A stretch of 64,000 nucleotides of DNA from SZUA-100 sp965248135 (GCA_965248135.1 CBDFIN010000012.1:434001-498000); one strand, 5' to 3'. Counted from the stretch's first letter, positions 18,300-28,238 are shown. Notes: generated by a model not told the origin, from the letters alone. Numbers and translations are program-made.

Positions 18300-19133
18300 C
18301 TACCCGCATTCAGTGCCCGGCAATATCTCAAGCTTGCTCAGTTCTCCCTTTAACGCATAGTCCTTGTAACGCATTCGCAAATTGCCTGAGACACCGTTTT
18401 CATAAAGATCAAACGACACCTGATAAACCGGCAGGTTCTCACCACGATGCTCATCCTTTAAGGAAAAATAGCTGATCGAGACCGGCCAGCTCGGCTGATT
18501 TTCCAGTATTTTCAAGCTGGCATCACCGGTGTTTATTTCGCCGGTTTTCTGGTTGCCAATCACCGTAGTGGTGGCCATCAGTTCATCGGCATTTTCCGAA
18601 CCATCAAATATGTCGGCGGTGAATATGGTTTCGCCTTGTTGCGCCTTGTCGATTATCCGGGCCAGATGTTCGGTCATGAACATCGCCTTGCCCAGGTGAT
18701 GTTGCCTGGATTCTGGTTTGTCAATGGCGATTAGTGTACCATCGCTGGTGCGTTTGGCCGAGCCCCGCACTTCTTTTTCAAACTGATCATTAACAAACGA
18801 ACGGGTGAGAAAGCGAAAACTGTTTTCCTTGGCATCTTCAAAAGTGGTGGTGCGCTGGTCGGTGACGAACGATTTGCGGCCGGTATTGATCTGGGACACA
18901 AACCGGAATTTCACCGCAAAACCCTCACAAGGTGCACCGGCGATTTCATAGACGATACGACCATCCATCCCACGAATGCCGGAACGGTCGGTTGCATCAA
19001 GCAATTTGATGTCATAGACCGCCCGATGCGCGACAAGCCCGTTGAGCGCGGCGGAATGAACAGGCACAACCGCCATCACGGCAAGCACTGGAATAAGCAG
19101 CCACAGGCTCTGTCCTAAAAAAACTGGCTTCAT
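18300..19133 (-). CDS. eipB: Cell-envelope integrity protein EipB (DUF1849)
   Basis: 277 residues with a signal peptide (MKPVFLGQSLWLLIPVLAVM) and the DUF1849 core: LVAHRAVYDIKL, GRIVYEIAGAPCEGFAVKFR and SYFSLKDEHRGENLPVYQV. The Cys in GAPCEGF and the near-terminal GTECG match the two conserved cysteines that form a disulfide in Brucella EipB, a periplasmic beta-spiral protein needed for envelope integrity. It is convergent with dinB and divergent from the RidA gene. Confidence 0.85.
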   Translation of the reverse strand: MKPVFLGQSLWLLIPVLAVMAVVPVHSAALNGLVAHRAVYDIKLLDATDRSGIRGMDGRIVYEIAGAPCEGFAVKFRFVSQINTGRKSFVTDQRTTTFEDAKENSFRFLTRSFVNDQFEKEVRGSAKRTSDGTLIAIDKPESRQHHLGKAMFMTEHLARIIDKAQQGETIFTADIFDGSENADELMATTTVIGNQKTGEINTGDASLKILENQPSWPVSISYFSLKDEHRGENLPVYQVSFDLYENGVSGNLRMRYKDYALKGELSKLEILPGTECG

Positions 19134-19290
19134 GATAGTTCTATCCACTATCTTGAGTTCTGATCATCGAATCAAATGATTATTGACACAATGTAGTCCA
19201 AATTGCGACTTTCCTTCGGCATAAAAAAAGGATAACGATTTATCTTTTTCACCCTGTGTTCCCTCACAATCAAACCTGCGAGACCAAGCC

Positions 19291-19755
19291 ATGACAGGAA
19301 AAACAGAAGCCCACCTTAAGACCCTCGGCATATCGCTGCCGACGCCGTCCACACCGGCTGCCAATTATCTTCCTTTTGTGATAACCGGCAAGCTTTTGAT
19401 GATCTCCGGGCAGGTGCCGGTCGGCCCCAGCGGCTTGGAGTTTCAGGGCAAACTTGGCGACGGCTTTGATGTGGAAACCGGCCAACAGGCCGCACGCCTG
19501 TGTGCTATCAACATTCTTGCCCAGGCGAAAGCTGCCTTGGGCAACCTCGACCGTATTGTCCAGATGGTCAGGATCACTGGTTTCGTCAACAGCGCGCCGG
19601 ATTTCGGCGATCAGCCGGCGGTTATCAATGGTGCATCCGACTTTCTGGTGGAAGCGCTTGAAGGTAGAGGCAGACATTCGCGCGCCGCGGTAGGCGTTGC
19701 GGCGCTGCCCTTTGGCGTTGCGGTAGAGGTGGATGCGATCATTGAATTCGACTAG
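19291..19755 (+). CDS. RidA/YjgF family protein
   Basis: 154 residues matching the longer RidA subfamily. MISGQVPVGPSGLEFQGKLG and VQMVRITGFVNSAPDFGDQP are the conserved strands; LEGRGRHSRAAVGVAALPFG ends with the Arg and Pro region typical of the active cleft. RidA enzymes hydrolyse reactive enamine/imine intermediates from PLP enzymes in the cytoplasm. The last 23 bp overlap the next gene, suggesting co-translation. Confidence 0.88.
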   Translation: MTGKTEAHLKTLGISLPTPSTPAANYLPFVITGKLLMISGQVPVGPSGLEFQGKLGDGFDVETGQQAARLCAINILAQAKAALGNLDRIVQMVRITGFVNSAPDFGDQPAVINGASDFLVEALEGRGRHSRAAVGVAALPFGVAVEVDAIIEFD

Positions 19756-20503
19756 CCCGGTAACAATTCGCCCTCCTTCACCCGGCCCGCACAAGTGGCT
19801 GGTTGAAGAGCCTATTGCGCATCGCGGACTGCATGATGCGCAGCAGGGAATTTTTGAAAATACCATGGCTGCATGGCAGGCATCGATCGATGCCGGCTTT
19901 CCGATCGAATGCGATTTGCAGATCACCGCTGATAGGAAGGCGGTTGTCTTCCATGACCCGGGCCTGAAAAGAATGACCGGCAGGCGCGGTCTGGTTCGAC
20001 ACCACACGGCTGCAGAGCTTGCCAAGATCAGCATCATGGAGACCGGTGAAACCATCCGCACGCTTGAAGAGCATTTGGAACTTGCCAATGGCAAGGTACT
20101 GCTGTTGATCGAGTTAAAGGGCATTTTGGGCGAGGATGACGGTCTGGCAGAGGCGGCAGCTGATGCCCTGTCCCATTATCACGGGCCGGCGGGTGTTATG
20201 TCATTTCACCATTGGCTGGCGGCAAAGTTTCAACTCCTCATGCCGAACCGGCCGCGTGGACTGACCGCTCTGGGCGACGATCATCATTTCGATTTTCACG
20301 CAAGGGCGATTAAGGAGTACGATTTGCAGTTCGTCTCGTATCGCATTCGTGATTTGCCCTGTCGCGTTGTCACCGATATGAGGCAGCTTGGTTTTCCGGT
20401 TATAACCTGGACTGTTCGCACCAAAGAGGAATGTGCTTTGAGCTACGAACATGGCGACCAGATCACCTTTGAAGGTTTTGATCCGCGCGTCCTTTGCCCA
20501 TGA
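19733..20503 (+). CDS. Glycerophosphodiester phosphodiesterase family protein
   Basis: 256 residues with the GDPD barrel motifs: PIAHRGLHDAQQGIFENTMA (catalytic His and Arg), GFPIECDLQITADRKAVVFH (metal Glu/Asp and second catalytic His), KVLLLIELKG and VITWTVRTKEE. It should hydrolyse glycerophosphodiesters to glycerol-3-phosphate and an alcohol. No signal peptide is evident. It is squeezed between the RidA gene and the next gene with overlaps at both ends. Confidence 0.9.
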   Translation: MRSLNSTSPVTIRPPSPGPHKWLVEEPIAHRGLHDAQQGIFENTMAAWQASIDAGFPIECDLQITADRKAVVFHDPGLKRMTGRRGLVRHHTAAELAKISIMETGETIRTLEEHLELANGKVLLLIELKGILGEDDGLAEAAADALSHYHGPAGVMSFHHWLAAKFQLLMPNRPRGLTALGDDHHFDFHARAIKEYDLQFVSYRIRDLPCRVVTDMRQLGFPVITWTVRTKEECALSYEHGDQITFEGFDPRVLCP

Positions 20504-21702
20504 GTGTTGCGGCCAAATTGCGGGTACTTTCATCGATGGACGAAATTCCACGCCAGGATTGGGACCGACTTGCCAATCCTGCTTCCTGTGGCAGTACTCG
20601 CGAAATAGCCGACATCGAATATAATCCCTTTTTGTCGCATGATTTTTTGTCGGCACTGGAACAATCCGGTTGTGCCACCGATGAAACCGGCTGGATGGCC
20701 CGCCACATGGTGCTTGAGCGGGATATCCCAGGCGGCCAAACCGAAATCGTCGGACTGATGCCGTGTTATCTAAAATTTCACAGCCAGGGCGAATATGTGT
20801 TCGACCACGGCTGGGCCGACGCCTTCGAACGGGCCGGAGGTGACTATTATCCAAAACTGCAATGCAGCATTCCCTTCACCCCGGCAACCGGCCGCCGGTT
20901 GCTTGTCGCCAACGACGACAAGGCCCAACAAAACCGACAATTACTAGGCAGCGGACTGGTGCAACTATGCGGCAAGATGAACGTTTCTTCAGCCCATCTG
21001 ACATTTTTACCGCAGCAAGAATGGCAGCTTCTCGGCAAACAGGGTTATTTGCTGCGCGAGGATCAGCAATTTCACTGGCGAAACGACAATTATCCGGATT
21101 TCGACGCCTTCCTCGCTTCGCTCAATTCTCGCAAGCGCAAAACCATCCGCCGGGAAAGACGAGAGGCGCTTGCAGGAACTGGCATCGAAATCGACTGGTT
21201 GACCGGCAGCGACCTTGGTGAAGATGTGTGGGACAGTTTTTTCCAGTTCTATATCGATACCGGTTCGCGCAAATGGGGCAAGCCATATCTAAACCGGGCA
21301 TTTTATTCGATGATCGGGGAGCGCATGCGCGACAATATTGTTTTGATCATGGCCCGGCGTCAGGGGCGCTATATAGCGGGCGCGATCAATTTCATCGGCT
21401 CCGGCACGCTCTATGGCAGACATTGGGGATGTATTGAGCATCACCCTTTTTTGCATTTCGAAATCTGTTACTATCAGGCCATCGAATGGGCAATCGCCCA
21501 CAGGCTGGAAGTAATTGAGGCCGGTGCTCAGGGTGCCCACAAACTGGTGCGCGGCTATTTGCCCAAATTGACCTATTCCGCCCACCACATCACCAATCAA
21601 GGTCTGCGCAATGCGGTGGCGGACTATCTTGAGCATGAACGTGATGCGGTGGAACATGAAAACCAAGTGCTTGAAGAGCACAGCCCCTACCGCAGGCGAT
21701 AG
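20500..21702 (+). CDS. GNAT/FemAB-like protein (DUF482 family)
   Basis: 400 residues. LANPASCGSTREIADIEYNPFLSHDFLSALEQSG and the C-terminal ETCYYQ-like segment (FEICYYQAIEWAIAHRLEVI) followed by GAQGAHKLVRGYLP are marks of the DUF482 family, whose fold is that of FemAB/GNAT acyltransferases. The substrate is unknown; a role in peptidoglycan or lipid modification is sometimes proposed. The ATG overlaps the GDPD stop (ATGA), tying both genes together. Confidence 0.8.
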   Translation: MSVAAKLRVLSSMDEIPRQDWDRLANPASCGSTREIADIEYNPFLSHDFLSALEQSGCATDETGWMARHMVLERDIPGGQTEIVGLMPCYLKFHSQGEYVFDHGWADAFERAGGDYYPKLQCSIPFTPATGRRLLVANDDKAQQNRQLLGSGLVQLCGKMNVSSAHLTFLPQQEWQLLGKQGYLLREDQQFHWRNDNYPDFDAFLASLNSRKRKTIRRERREALAGTGIEIDWLTGSDLGEDVWDSFFQFYIDTGSRKWGKPYLNRAFYSMIGERMRDNIVLIMARRQGRYIAGAINFIGSGTLYGRHWGCIEHHPFLHFEICYYQAIEWAIAHRLEVIEAGAQGAHKLVRGYLPKLTYSAHHITNQGLRNAVADYLEHERDAVEHENQVLEEHSPYRRR

Positions 21703-21723
21703 AACTCGAAAGCACTGATAATT

Positions 21724-23019
21724 TTGCCCGGCAATCCTACATATAGACTCGGCGGAGGCAGGGCGTGGCTTATCTGGAGCCTGGCAGCACTTGCCTTTGG
21801 CTATGCTTTCTTTCAACGGGTGGCCCCCAGCGTCATGGTCTCCGATCTGATGCGGGAATTTGCTATTGGCGGTGCGGTACTGGGCACCTTGTCGGCGCTT
21901 TATTTCTATCCCTATGTCATCCTGCAAATTCCGCTGGGAGCACTGCTCGACAGGCTTGGCGCCCGTGTGCTTTTGACCCTGGCGTTGGCAACGGCCGGTG
22001 TCGGATCGCTTATTTTTGGATTTTCAGAGTCCCTGTTCACCGCCTATCTTGGACGGGTGCTTATCGGCGTCGGCTCCGCTGTTGGCTTTCTTGGATCGTT
22101 AGCGCTGGCGGGAAAGTGGTTCCCTCCTGGCCGCTTTGCCTTTCTTGCCGGTCTTTCGATGTTCTTTGGCATGATTTGCGGCATGGCAGCACAAGGTCCG
22201 CTGGCGGTTTTCGTTGAAGCCTTTGGCTGGCGTCCTGCTCTTTGGTTGTTGGCGGCAGCGGCCATTGTTCTGGCGCTTCTGATTCTCATCTTTGTGCAAA
22301 ATTCGCCGGTTCCAACCAGTAGCGAAAAACCGCGTGGCAGCTGGCGCGACATGTGGTCGGGTCTTGGCAAGGCTGCTGCGAGTGTTGAGGTGTGGAAGAT
22401 TGCTTTTGTCGCGGCGTCGATGTCCGGGCCAATGCTAACAATTGGCGGACTATGGGGAACGCCCTACGTCATGAGCGCCTATGGTTTGCAACGGCCACAA
22501 GCGGCATTTCTGGTCTCGCTGATATTGTTGGGCTGGGCCATCGGCGCGCCGTTGAGCGGCTGGCTTTCTGATTATTTGGGTCGACGCAAGTTAATGTTGA
22601 ACATTGGCAGCGCGATACTGGCGATATGCCTCGGGCTGATCGTATTGGTGCCTGGTCTGGCCCTTTGGATGACGATCGGTCTTCTGGTTCTTGCCGGGGT
22701 TTCAGGGGCGGCAATGACCTCAACATTTGCCCTGGCGCGCGATGAGAGCCCGGCGGAAATAAGCGGATCGGTCACCGGAATAGTCAATTCAATGACCGTC
22801 GCATCCGGGGCGGTTTTGCAGCCCGGCGTGGGTTGGGTTCTCGACCTTGTGTGGGACGGCACAATGGAAGACGGGTCAAGAATTTACCACGCGGCTGACT
22901 ATCGGCTTGGTTTTGGTCTGATATTGGCCAGTGTGCTGATTGGTTTTGTCATCAGCCTAACCTTGCGTGAAACCAGTTCAAGCCGTGCGGCCATCAAGGC
23001 AAAAACCAGCGCCGGGTGA
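21724..23019 (+). CDS. MFS transporter
   Basis: 431 residues with about 12 hydrophobic helices. After helix 2 the loop LLDRLGARVLLTLALATAGV is the MFS A-motif equivalent, repeated in the second half as GWLSDYLGRRKLMLNIGSA. The most upstream plausible start is TTG at 21724, because the first internal ATG (VAPSVMV) lies within helix 1. The substrate is unknown. It follows the DUF482 gene by about 20 bp in the same direction. Confidence 0.85.
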   Translation: MPGNPTYRLGGGRAWLIWSLAALAFGYAFFQRVAPSVMVSDLMREFAIGGAVLGTLSALYFYPYVILQIPLGALLDRLGARVLLTLALATAGVGSLIFGFSESLFTAYLGRVLIGVGSAVGFLGSLALAGKWFPPGRFAFLAGLSMFFGMICGMAAQGPLAVFVEAFGWRPALWLLAAAAIVLALLILIFVQNSPVPTSSEKPRGSWRDMWSGLGKAAASVEVWKIAFVAASMSGPMLTIGGLWGTPYVMSAYGLQRPQAAFLVSLILLGWAIGAPLSGWLSDYLGRRKLMLNIGSAILAICLGLIVLVPGLALWMTIGLLVLAGVSGAAMTSTFALARDESPAEISGSVTGIVNSMTVASGAVLQPGVGWVLDLVWDGTMEDGSRIYHAADYRLGFGLILASVLIGFVISLTLRETSSSRAAIKAKTSAG

Positions 23020-23111
23020 TATTGGCTTCCGCTGGTAATGCTCTTGACGGGTAGATCGTGTTGCAACACAACAATAATCACAACAAAATTCGAGGCCGGG
23101 AAGCAGATTTG

Positions 23112-23549
23112 ATGATCAATGCAAGCTATGATGAAAACAACATATTCGCCAGGATTCTTCGCGACGAAATGCCCGCGACCAAAGTGTACGAGGACGATGA
23201 CACCTTCGCCTTTATGGATATTATGCCGCGTGGCGAAGGTCATTGCCTGGTCATCCCGAAAGCTTTCTCGCGCAACATATTCGATGTGAAACCCAAAGAC
23301 ATGGCGGCCGTCATGACAACGGTGCAAAAGATTTCACGCGCCGCAATTAGGGCGTTCAACGCCGATGGCATCACCATTCAGCAGTTTAATGAACAGGCTT
23401 CCGGCCAGGTGGTATTTCACCTCCATGTACATGTCATTCCACGATTTTCCGGTGTCAGGCTTGGGCCGCACACCGGCGAGATGGAGAAGCTGGAAATCCT
23501 GGAAGCCAATGCGGCTAAAATCCGGGCGGCGCTTGAGCAAATTCAATAA
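23112..23549 (+). CDS. HIT family nucleotide hydrolase
   Basis: 145 residues: NNIFARILRDEMPATKVYED at the start, DIMPRGEGHCLVIPKAF in the middle and the histidine triad GQVVFHLHVHVIPRF. Hint-type enzymes cleave phosphoramidates or AMP conjugates. The start at 23112 has GGAAG upstream; an earlier in-frame start gives an unlikely Asn/His-rich leader. It is the last forward gene before the convergent nap operon. Confidence 0.9.
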   Translation: MINASYDENNIFARILRDEMPATKVYEDDDTFAFMDIMPRGEGHCLVIPKAFSRNIFDVKPKDMAAVMTTVQKISRAAIRAFNADGITIQQFNEQASGQVVFHLHVHVIPRFSGVRLGPHTGEMEKLEILEANAAKIRAALEQIQ

Positions 23550-23588
23550 GGGAAAGGCAAACCCTTCCCCCAATTGTTGTTCTGGTGA

Positions 23589-24263
23589 TCACTCGTCAGC
23601 GGATTTTTCCGGCACAAGCCCCGCTTCCCTGGCCGCCTTTTCCCAGCCTTTCGGCAGTTTGTGAGCAATGCCCCTGTGACAGTCAATACAGGTCTTGGTA
23701 GGCCGATCACCATCCAGCACTTCCCAAACATGAGGATCGTGCTGATCAGCACTGCGTGATTCCTGTTTTTCCAGATCCATCGAGCCAAAATTGTGGCAGT
23801 TTCGACACTCGCGCGAATCGGTGGACTTCATCCGTTTCCACTCGTTCATCGCCATCCAAAGCCGGTTTTCCTTGAATTTTTTCGGCGTATCAATTGTGCC
23901 GAGCACCTTGTGGTAAAGCTCGTTTGTAGCCTTTACCTTGCGGATTACCTTGTGGATCCACTCTTTTGGCACATGACAATCGGGACAAGTGGCGCGAACT
24001 CCGGTGCGGTTGGTATAGTGGATCGTTTCCCTATATTCCTGATAGACGTTTTCTTCCATTTCATGACAGGAAATACAGAAAGCCTCGGTGTTGGTCAGTT
24101 CCAATGCCCAGTTGAACCCGCCCCATAAGGTGACCCCAAAAATAAAACCCACGGTCACCAGCGTGCCCAAGGCAAATCGTCCGCTTGGCCGCCGGAACCC
24201 CTGCCATATCCTGCCAATGAAGCCGGGCTTGCTACCGCTACCATCGATCGCATTATCCGTCAT
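23589..24263 (-). CDS. napC: Tetraheme cytochrome c NapC
   Basis: 224 residues. One N-terminal membrane anchor (TLVTVGFIFGVTLWGGFNWA) is followed by four CxxCH haem sites: CISCH, CPDCH, CRNCH and CIDCH, as in the NapC/NirT family. It takes electrons from the quinol pool to NapAB in the periplasm. It is the last gene of the nap operon, 75 bp after napB. Confidence 0.95.
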   Translation of the reverse strand: MTDNAIDGSGSKPGFIGRIWQGFRRPSGRFALGTLVTVGFIFGVTLWGGFNWALELTNTEAFCISCHEMEENVYQEYRETIHYTNRTGVRATCPDCHVPKEWIHKVIRKVKATNELYHKVLGTIDTPKKFKENRLWMAMNEWKRMKSTDSRECRNCHNFGSMDLEKQESRSADQHDPHVWEVLDGDRPTKTCIDCHRGIAHKLPKGWEKAAREAGLVPEKSADE

Positions 24264-24338
24264 TTTATTGTTCCAGTTCTCCAGTATCGGTCAGCAAAGG
24301 ATATGCTGTCCGCCGTGTTTGTGCCCTTCGGGCGGTGG

Positions 24339-24773
24339 TCAGTTGCCAGCTGACTGAAAAATGTTTTCAACCAGCGGCTTGGCGTCAATCTGGGTGGCGT
24401 GGCACAGGGTGCAGAAATAGCGTCTGCCATCCACCTTGTCGGACTTGGCGCCGTCGGCTGCGATAAAGTGGCTATCGCCAATCTTGACCGCTTTTTCTTC
24501 TTTGAAGTTTTCCGGTGAGTGGCAACGCATGCAGGTGTTTTCTTCCAGCGAGATGCGTTCCTTGGAAACCTTGTGCGGGATCGACGGTGGCTGCAGCTTC
24601 CATGAGCGCTTGAAACCTCCTTCCTGACTGATCACCCGATGTTTTTCGAACATGCCGGCACCATCTGCCAGAGCATTCGCCCCGCGAAGTGATACCACCT
24701 CATCACCGATGGCATTTGCGGCCCCTGCCATCACCAACAGGGCAGTTGCTACGGTCAAACTAAGATATTTCAT
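24339..24773 (-). CDS. napB: Diheme cytochrome c NapB, nitrate reductase small subunit
   Basis: 144 residues with a cleavable signal (MKYLSLTVATALLVMAGAAN), the NapB motif PPSIPHKVSKERISLEEN and two haem sites CMRCH and CTLCH. It forms the periplasmic heterodimer with NapA and passes electrons from NapC. It is 170 bp downstream of napA, with a strong hairpin in the gap. Confidence 0.95.
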   Translation of the reverse strand: MKYLSLTVATALLVMAGAANAIGDEVVSLRGANALADGAGMFEKHRVISQEGGFKRSWKLQPPSIPHKVSKERISLEENTCMRCHSPENFKEEKAVKIGDSHFIAADGAKSDKVDGRRYFCTLCHATQIDAKPLVENIFQSAGN

Positions 24774-24900
24774 GGCCTTTTCCTTTGAGACTTGATCACC
24801 AATTTTTGCCCATCCTGGTTGATACGAACGGCTTGCATTTCGGTCTCCTCGACCTGAGCTTCACCGGAGCACCCGATTGCTATCGCGTTCAAAACAAGCT

Positions 24901-24932
24901 GGCAGGCCGGCTAGGAGGGAGACCGGCCTGCC
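24901..24932 (-). terminator. napA-napB intergenic hairpin
   Basis: GGCAGGCCGG and CCGGCCTGCC form a perfect 10-bp stem with a 12-base loop. The reverse-strand continuation has only a short TTTT some bases later, so it may be a partial terminator or an mRNA-stability element between napA and napB. Confidence 0.55.
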
Positions 24933-24943
24933 AGTCACGCAGC

Positions 24944-27472
24944 TCAGGCCTTTTCGACCTTGCAGGCGCATTTCTTGTAGTCGGTTTCCTTTGACAGTGG
25001 ATCGGTCTGGTCGAGGGTCAGTTTGTTAACCAGCCGGCCCGCGTCAAACCATGGAACAAACACCAGACCTTCCGGTGGCTTGTTGCGACCGCGAGTTTCA
25101 ACCCGGGTGATGATTTCGCCTCGACGGGTCTTGATCTTGACCTCGGCGCCATTGCGCAGTCGCCGCTTCTTGGCGTCCTTTTTGTTCATAAACAAAACAG
25201 CGTCAGGCACCGCCCGATAGAGTTCCGGCACCCGCCTGGTCATCGAACCTGAATGCCAATGTTCAAGCACCCGGCCGGTGCAGAGCCACAGGTCGTATTC
25301 GTCGTCCGGCGGTTCGGCTGCAGGTTCATAAGGCGCGGTAATGATGTTGGCGCGGCCATCCGGCTTGCCATAAAAATTCACCCCTTCACCCGGCTTGACA
25401 TGCGGGTCATAACCCTCGCGGAAACGATAAAGCGTTTCCTTGCCGTCGATAACCGGCCAGCGCAGACCGCGGGTTTGGTGATAATCGTCGAAGGGCGCCA
25501 TTTCGTGGCCCTTTTTAGGACCCTCCCACTGGAATTTGCGGTACTCTTCGAACAGGCCTTTTTGGACATAGAAACCGAAATGCTCCGATTCGTCATTATC
25601 GTAATTGTTGCCATCGCCATCGGTTACCTGATCATTCGGGAACTGGTCGACCTGGCCATTGGCGAAAAGCACATCGAACAGTGTTTTGCCCTGGTATTCC
25701 GGCGCTTTGGCGATTAATTCCTGTGGCCACACGTCTTCAACTTTGACATATTTGGCAAATTCCATCACCTGCCAGACATCGGAACGCGATTCCCCTGGCG
25801 CCTTGACCTGTTGCCGCCAGAACTGGGTGCGGCGCTCGGAATTGCCATAGGCACCCTCTTTTTCCGCCCACATTGCCGTCGGCAGGATAAGATCGGCACC
25901 CATCGCCGAGACCGTTGGATAGGGATCTGATACGGTGATGAAATTGTCGGGATTACGCCAGCCGGGCAGAGATTCATCGTTGAAATTGGCTGCTGCCTGC
26001 AGGTTGTTGTTACACATTACCCAAAAGCAGTTCATCTTGCCGTCATTCAGCGCCCGGTGCATGGCAACCGCATGAATGAGCGTTTTGCCCTCATCTGTTT
26101 TCGGCCCCGGAATGGTGCCCTCGGGCAGTTTCCACACCTTTTCGGCAAAGGCGCGATGCTTGGGATTAGCGACCACCAGATCGGCCGGCAGACGATGGGT
26201 AAAGGTGCCCACTTCGCGGGCCGTTCCGCAAGCCGAAGGCTGACCGGTGAGCGAAAACGGGCCGTTGCCTGGTTCGGCGATCTTGCCCATCAGCAGATGA
26301 ATATTATAGACCAGACCATTTACCCACACACCGCGGGTGTGCTGGTTAAAGCCCATTGTCCAGTAGGAAACGACTTTTTTGTCCGGATCGGCGTAGAGTT
26401 TCGCCAGTTCCTCAAGCTGCTCTTCCGGCACGCCCGAGATTTCCGACGCCTTTTCAACCGTATATTCGGCCACCGAGGCGGCATACTCATCGAAAGTGAT
26501 TTTCGTCAGTTTACCCTTGGCGCGGTTCTTGGCAGCCTTTTCACGCGGGTCACTGGCCCGTAATCCATAGCCGATATCGGTCGGTGTCTTGGTGAAGTTG
26601 ACGTGGCTGTCAAGGAATTCCTGATTATAGGCTTTGTTCTCGATGATGTAATTGGCGATATAGTTGGCTATCGCCAAATCGGATTGTGGATGCATGACCA
26701 TGCCGTTATCCGCCAGTTCAAAGCAGCGGTTTTCAAAGGTCGAAAGCACATGCACCTTTGAGCCTTGCTTGGACAGTCTGGTATTGGTCAAACGCGACCA
26801 CAAAACAGGGTGCATTTCGGCCATATTGGCGCCCCACAGGACAAAGCAGTCAGCATGTTCAAGATCGTCATAACATCCAGCCGGCTCGTCGATACCGAAG
26901 GCCCGCATGAACGCGCCGACCGCAGAGGCCATGCAGTGCCGCGCATTGGGTTCGAGCGAATTGGAGCGGAAACCGGCCTTCAACAGCTTTTGCGCCGCAT
27001 AACCTTCCCACACCGTCCACTGGCCGGAGCCAAACATGCCGACACCCTTTGGACCCTTGGCCTTGCGGGCAGCAACCCATTTTTCTGCCATGGTCTTGAA
27101 GGCCTCTTCCCATGAGACCTCTTCGAATTCACCATCCTTGGCGAACTGGCCGTCTTTCTTGCGCAGTAGCGGCTTGGTCAGCCGGTCCTTGCCATACATG
27201 ATTTTGGTCAGAAAATAACCCTTAATGCAGTTAAGGCCGCGGTTGACCGGCGATTCGGGATCACCTTTGGTGGCAACAATCTTGCCATCCTTGACACCGA
27301 CTAAAACCGAGCAGCCGGTGCCGCAGAACCGGCAGGCGGTCTTGTCCCATCGTATTCCTGCATCGTCGGCGGCAGCACTGTTTACAACCGGAAGTGTGAC
27401 ACCTGCTGTGGCCGCTGCCGCTGCCGCTGCAACCGCATTTGCTTTGATAAAGTCACGGCGTGAGACTGACAT
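24944..27472 (-). CDS. napA: Periplasmic nitrate reductase catalytic subunit NapA
   Basis: 842 residues. A Tat signal SRRDFIKANAVAAAAAAATA leads the mature enzyme, then the 4Fe-4S site CRFCGTGCSVLVG...C. The molybdopterin domains follow, with the Cys in the stretch EPNARHCMASAVGAFMRAFG that ligates Mo. It reduces nitrate to nitrite in the periplasm. The start at 27472 has AGGAG upstream, and a longer start would mask the Tat signal. NapD, encoded just upstream, is the chaperone for this signal. Confidence 0.97.
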   Translation of the reverse strand: MSVSRRDFIKANAVAAAAAAATAGVTLPVVNSAAADDAGIRWDKTACRFCGTGCSVLVGVKDGKIVATKGDPESPVNRGLNCIKGYFLTKIMYGKDRLTKPLLRKKDGQFAKDGEFEEVSWEEAFKTMAEKWVAARKAKGPKGVGMFGSGQWTVWEGYAAQKLLKAGFRSNSLEPNARHCMASAVGAFMRAFGIDEPAGCYDDLEHADCFVLWGANMAEMHPVLWSRLTNTRLSKQGSKVHVLSTFENRCFELADNGMVMHPQSDLAIANYIANYIIENKAYNQEFLDSHVNFTKTPTDIGYGLRASDPREKAAKNRAKGKLTKITFDEYAASVAEYTVEKASEISGVPEEQLEELAKLYADPDKKVVSYWTMGFNQHTRGVWVNGLVYNIHLLMGKIAEPGNGPFSLTGQPSACGTAREVGTFTHRLPADLVVANPKHRAFAEKVWKLPEGTIPGPKTDEGKTLIHAVAMHRALNDGKMNCFWVMCNNNLQAAANFNDESLPGWRNPDNFITVSDPYPTVSAMGADLILPTAMWAEKEGAYGNSERRTQFWRQQVKAPGESRSDVWQVMEFAKYVKVEDVWPQELIAKAPEYQGKTLFDVLFANGQVDQFPNDQVTDGDGNNYDNDESEHFGFYVQKGLFEEYRKFQWEGPKKGHEMAPFDDYHQTRGLRWPVIDGKETLYRFREGYDPHVKPGEGVNFYGKPDGRANIITAPYEPAAEPPDDEYDLWLCTGRVLEHWHSGSMTRRVPELYRAVPDAVLFMNKKDAKKRRLRNGAEVKIKTRRGEIITRVETRGRNKPPEGLVFVPWFDAGRLVNKLTLDQTDPLSKETDYKKCACKVEKA

Positions 27473-27501
27473 TTGCTTCTCCTGTTTGGTTCCTGGCATT
27501 G

Positions 27502-27729
27502 CTATTCGTAATATTCGTAGACCAGCGACGTGCTGAGCACGCCGTCAATGTTGTTGAGGTCGATGATGGTTTCGCTGCAATAGGTGCGGTCGGGATGATC
27601 AAGCAAGACAACCAACTTGCCCTGGTCGGTTGCCGTGTGAACCTCGACGCCCTCCATCGCCGCGATAGTGCCTTCTACTACCGGTGCCTTTTCCGGGCGG
27701 ACATAAACCACAAGCGAGCAGATAGTCAT
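27502..27729 (-). CDS. napD: NapD, chaperone for NapA
   Basis: 75 residues, short for NapD (about 80-90) but with its ferredoxin-like pattern: ICSLVVYVRPEKAPVVEGTI, GVEVHTATDQGKLVVLLD and VLSTSLVYEYYE. NapD binds the NapA Tat signal and prevents premature export. Its start overlaps the napF stop, and napA follows after 29 bp. Confidence 0.9.
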   Translation of the reverse strand: MTICSLVVYVRPEKAPVVEGTIAAMEGVEVHTATDQGKLVVLLDHPDRTYCSETIIDLNNIDGVLSTSLVYEYYE

Positions 27730-28238
27730 GCTGCATTCTCCTCAATTGATGTATGGGTGTAAGCCGGCCGAACTAGTTCGATCGCAACAACCGGGCATTT
27801 AGAAAGACAAGCACCGCAGCCATCACATCGCGCACAATCGACCGTCACATCACTTTTGCCGCCAAGTGCCGGGTGAAAACGGATTGCATCGTGTTCGCAT
27901 GCAGCTTCGCACGCCCTGCAAGCCACGCCCCTTGTGTCGAGACAGGCCAGGGAAACTTTGGCGCGCCAGGGCCACATGTTCCTGATGTCAGCATTGGTTG
28001 CAAATACGCCGTGATTGCAAACTTCGCCGCACATTCCGCAAAAACTGCATCCTGCGCGTCGCAGATCAAGCTTCGGCAGCTTGTCGCCATTGATTTCAAT
28101 AACCCCGTGAGGGCAGGCAGCAACACAATCTCCGCAGCCATTACACGTCTTTACCAATTCAGCACAGGGCAGCGCTCCGGGAGGCAGCATAATCTCTTCC
28201 CGGCTATCTAAGAGGTTAATAAACTGACGTCTGTTCAT
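27726..28238 (-). CDS. napF: NapF, ferredoxin-type iron-sulfur protein
   Basis: 170 residues with four Cys clusters. CNGCGDCVAACPHGV and CDGCGACLSKCPVVA are 4Fe-4S ferredoxin motifs; CSFCGMCGEVCNHGV and CLDTRGVACRACEAACEHDA complete the set. NapF is a cytoplasmic protein thought to help load or mature NapA. It is the first gene of napFDABC, 66 bp downstream of an FNR-type site. Confidence 0.92.
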   Translation of the reverse strand: MNRRQFINLLDSREEIMLPPGALPCAELVKTCNGCGDCVAACPHGVIEINGDKLPKLDLRRAGCSFCGMCGEVCNHGVFATNADIRNMWPWRAKVSLACLDTRGVACRACEAACEHDAIRFHPALGGKSDVTVDCARCDGCGACLSKCPVVAIELVRPAYTHTSIEENAA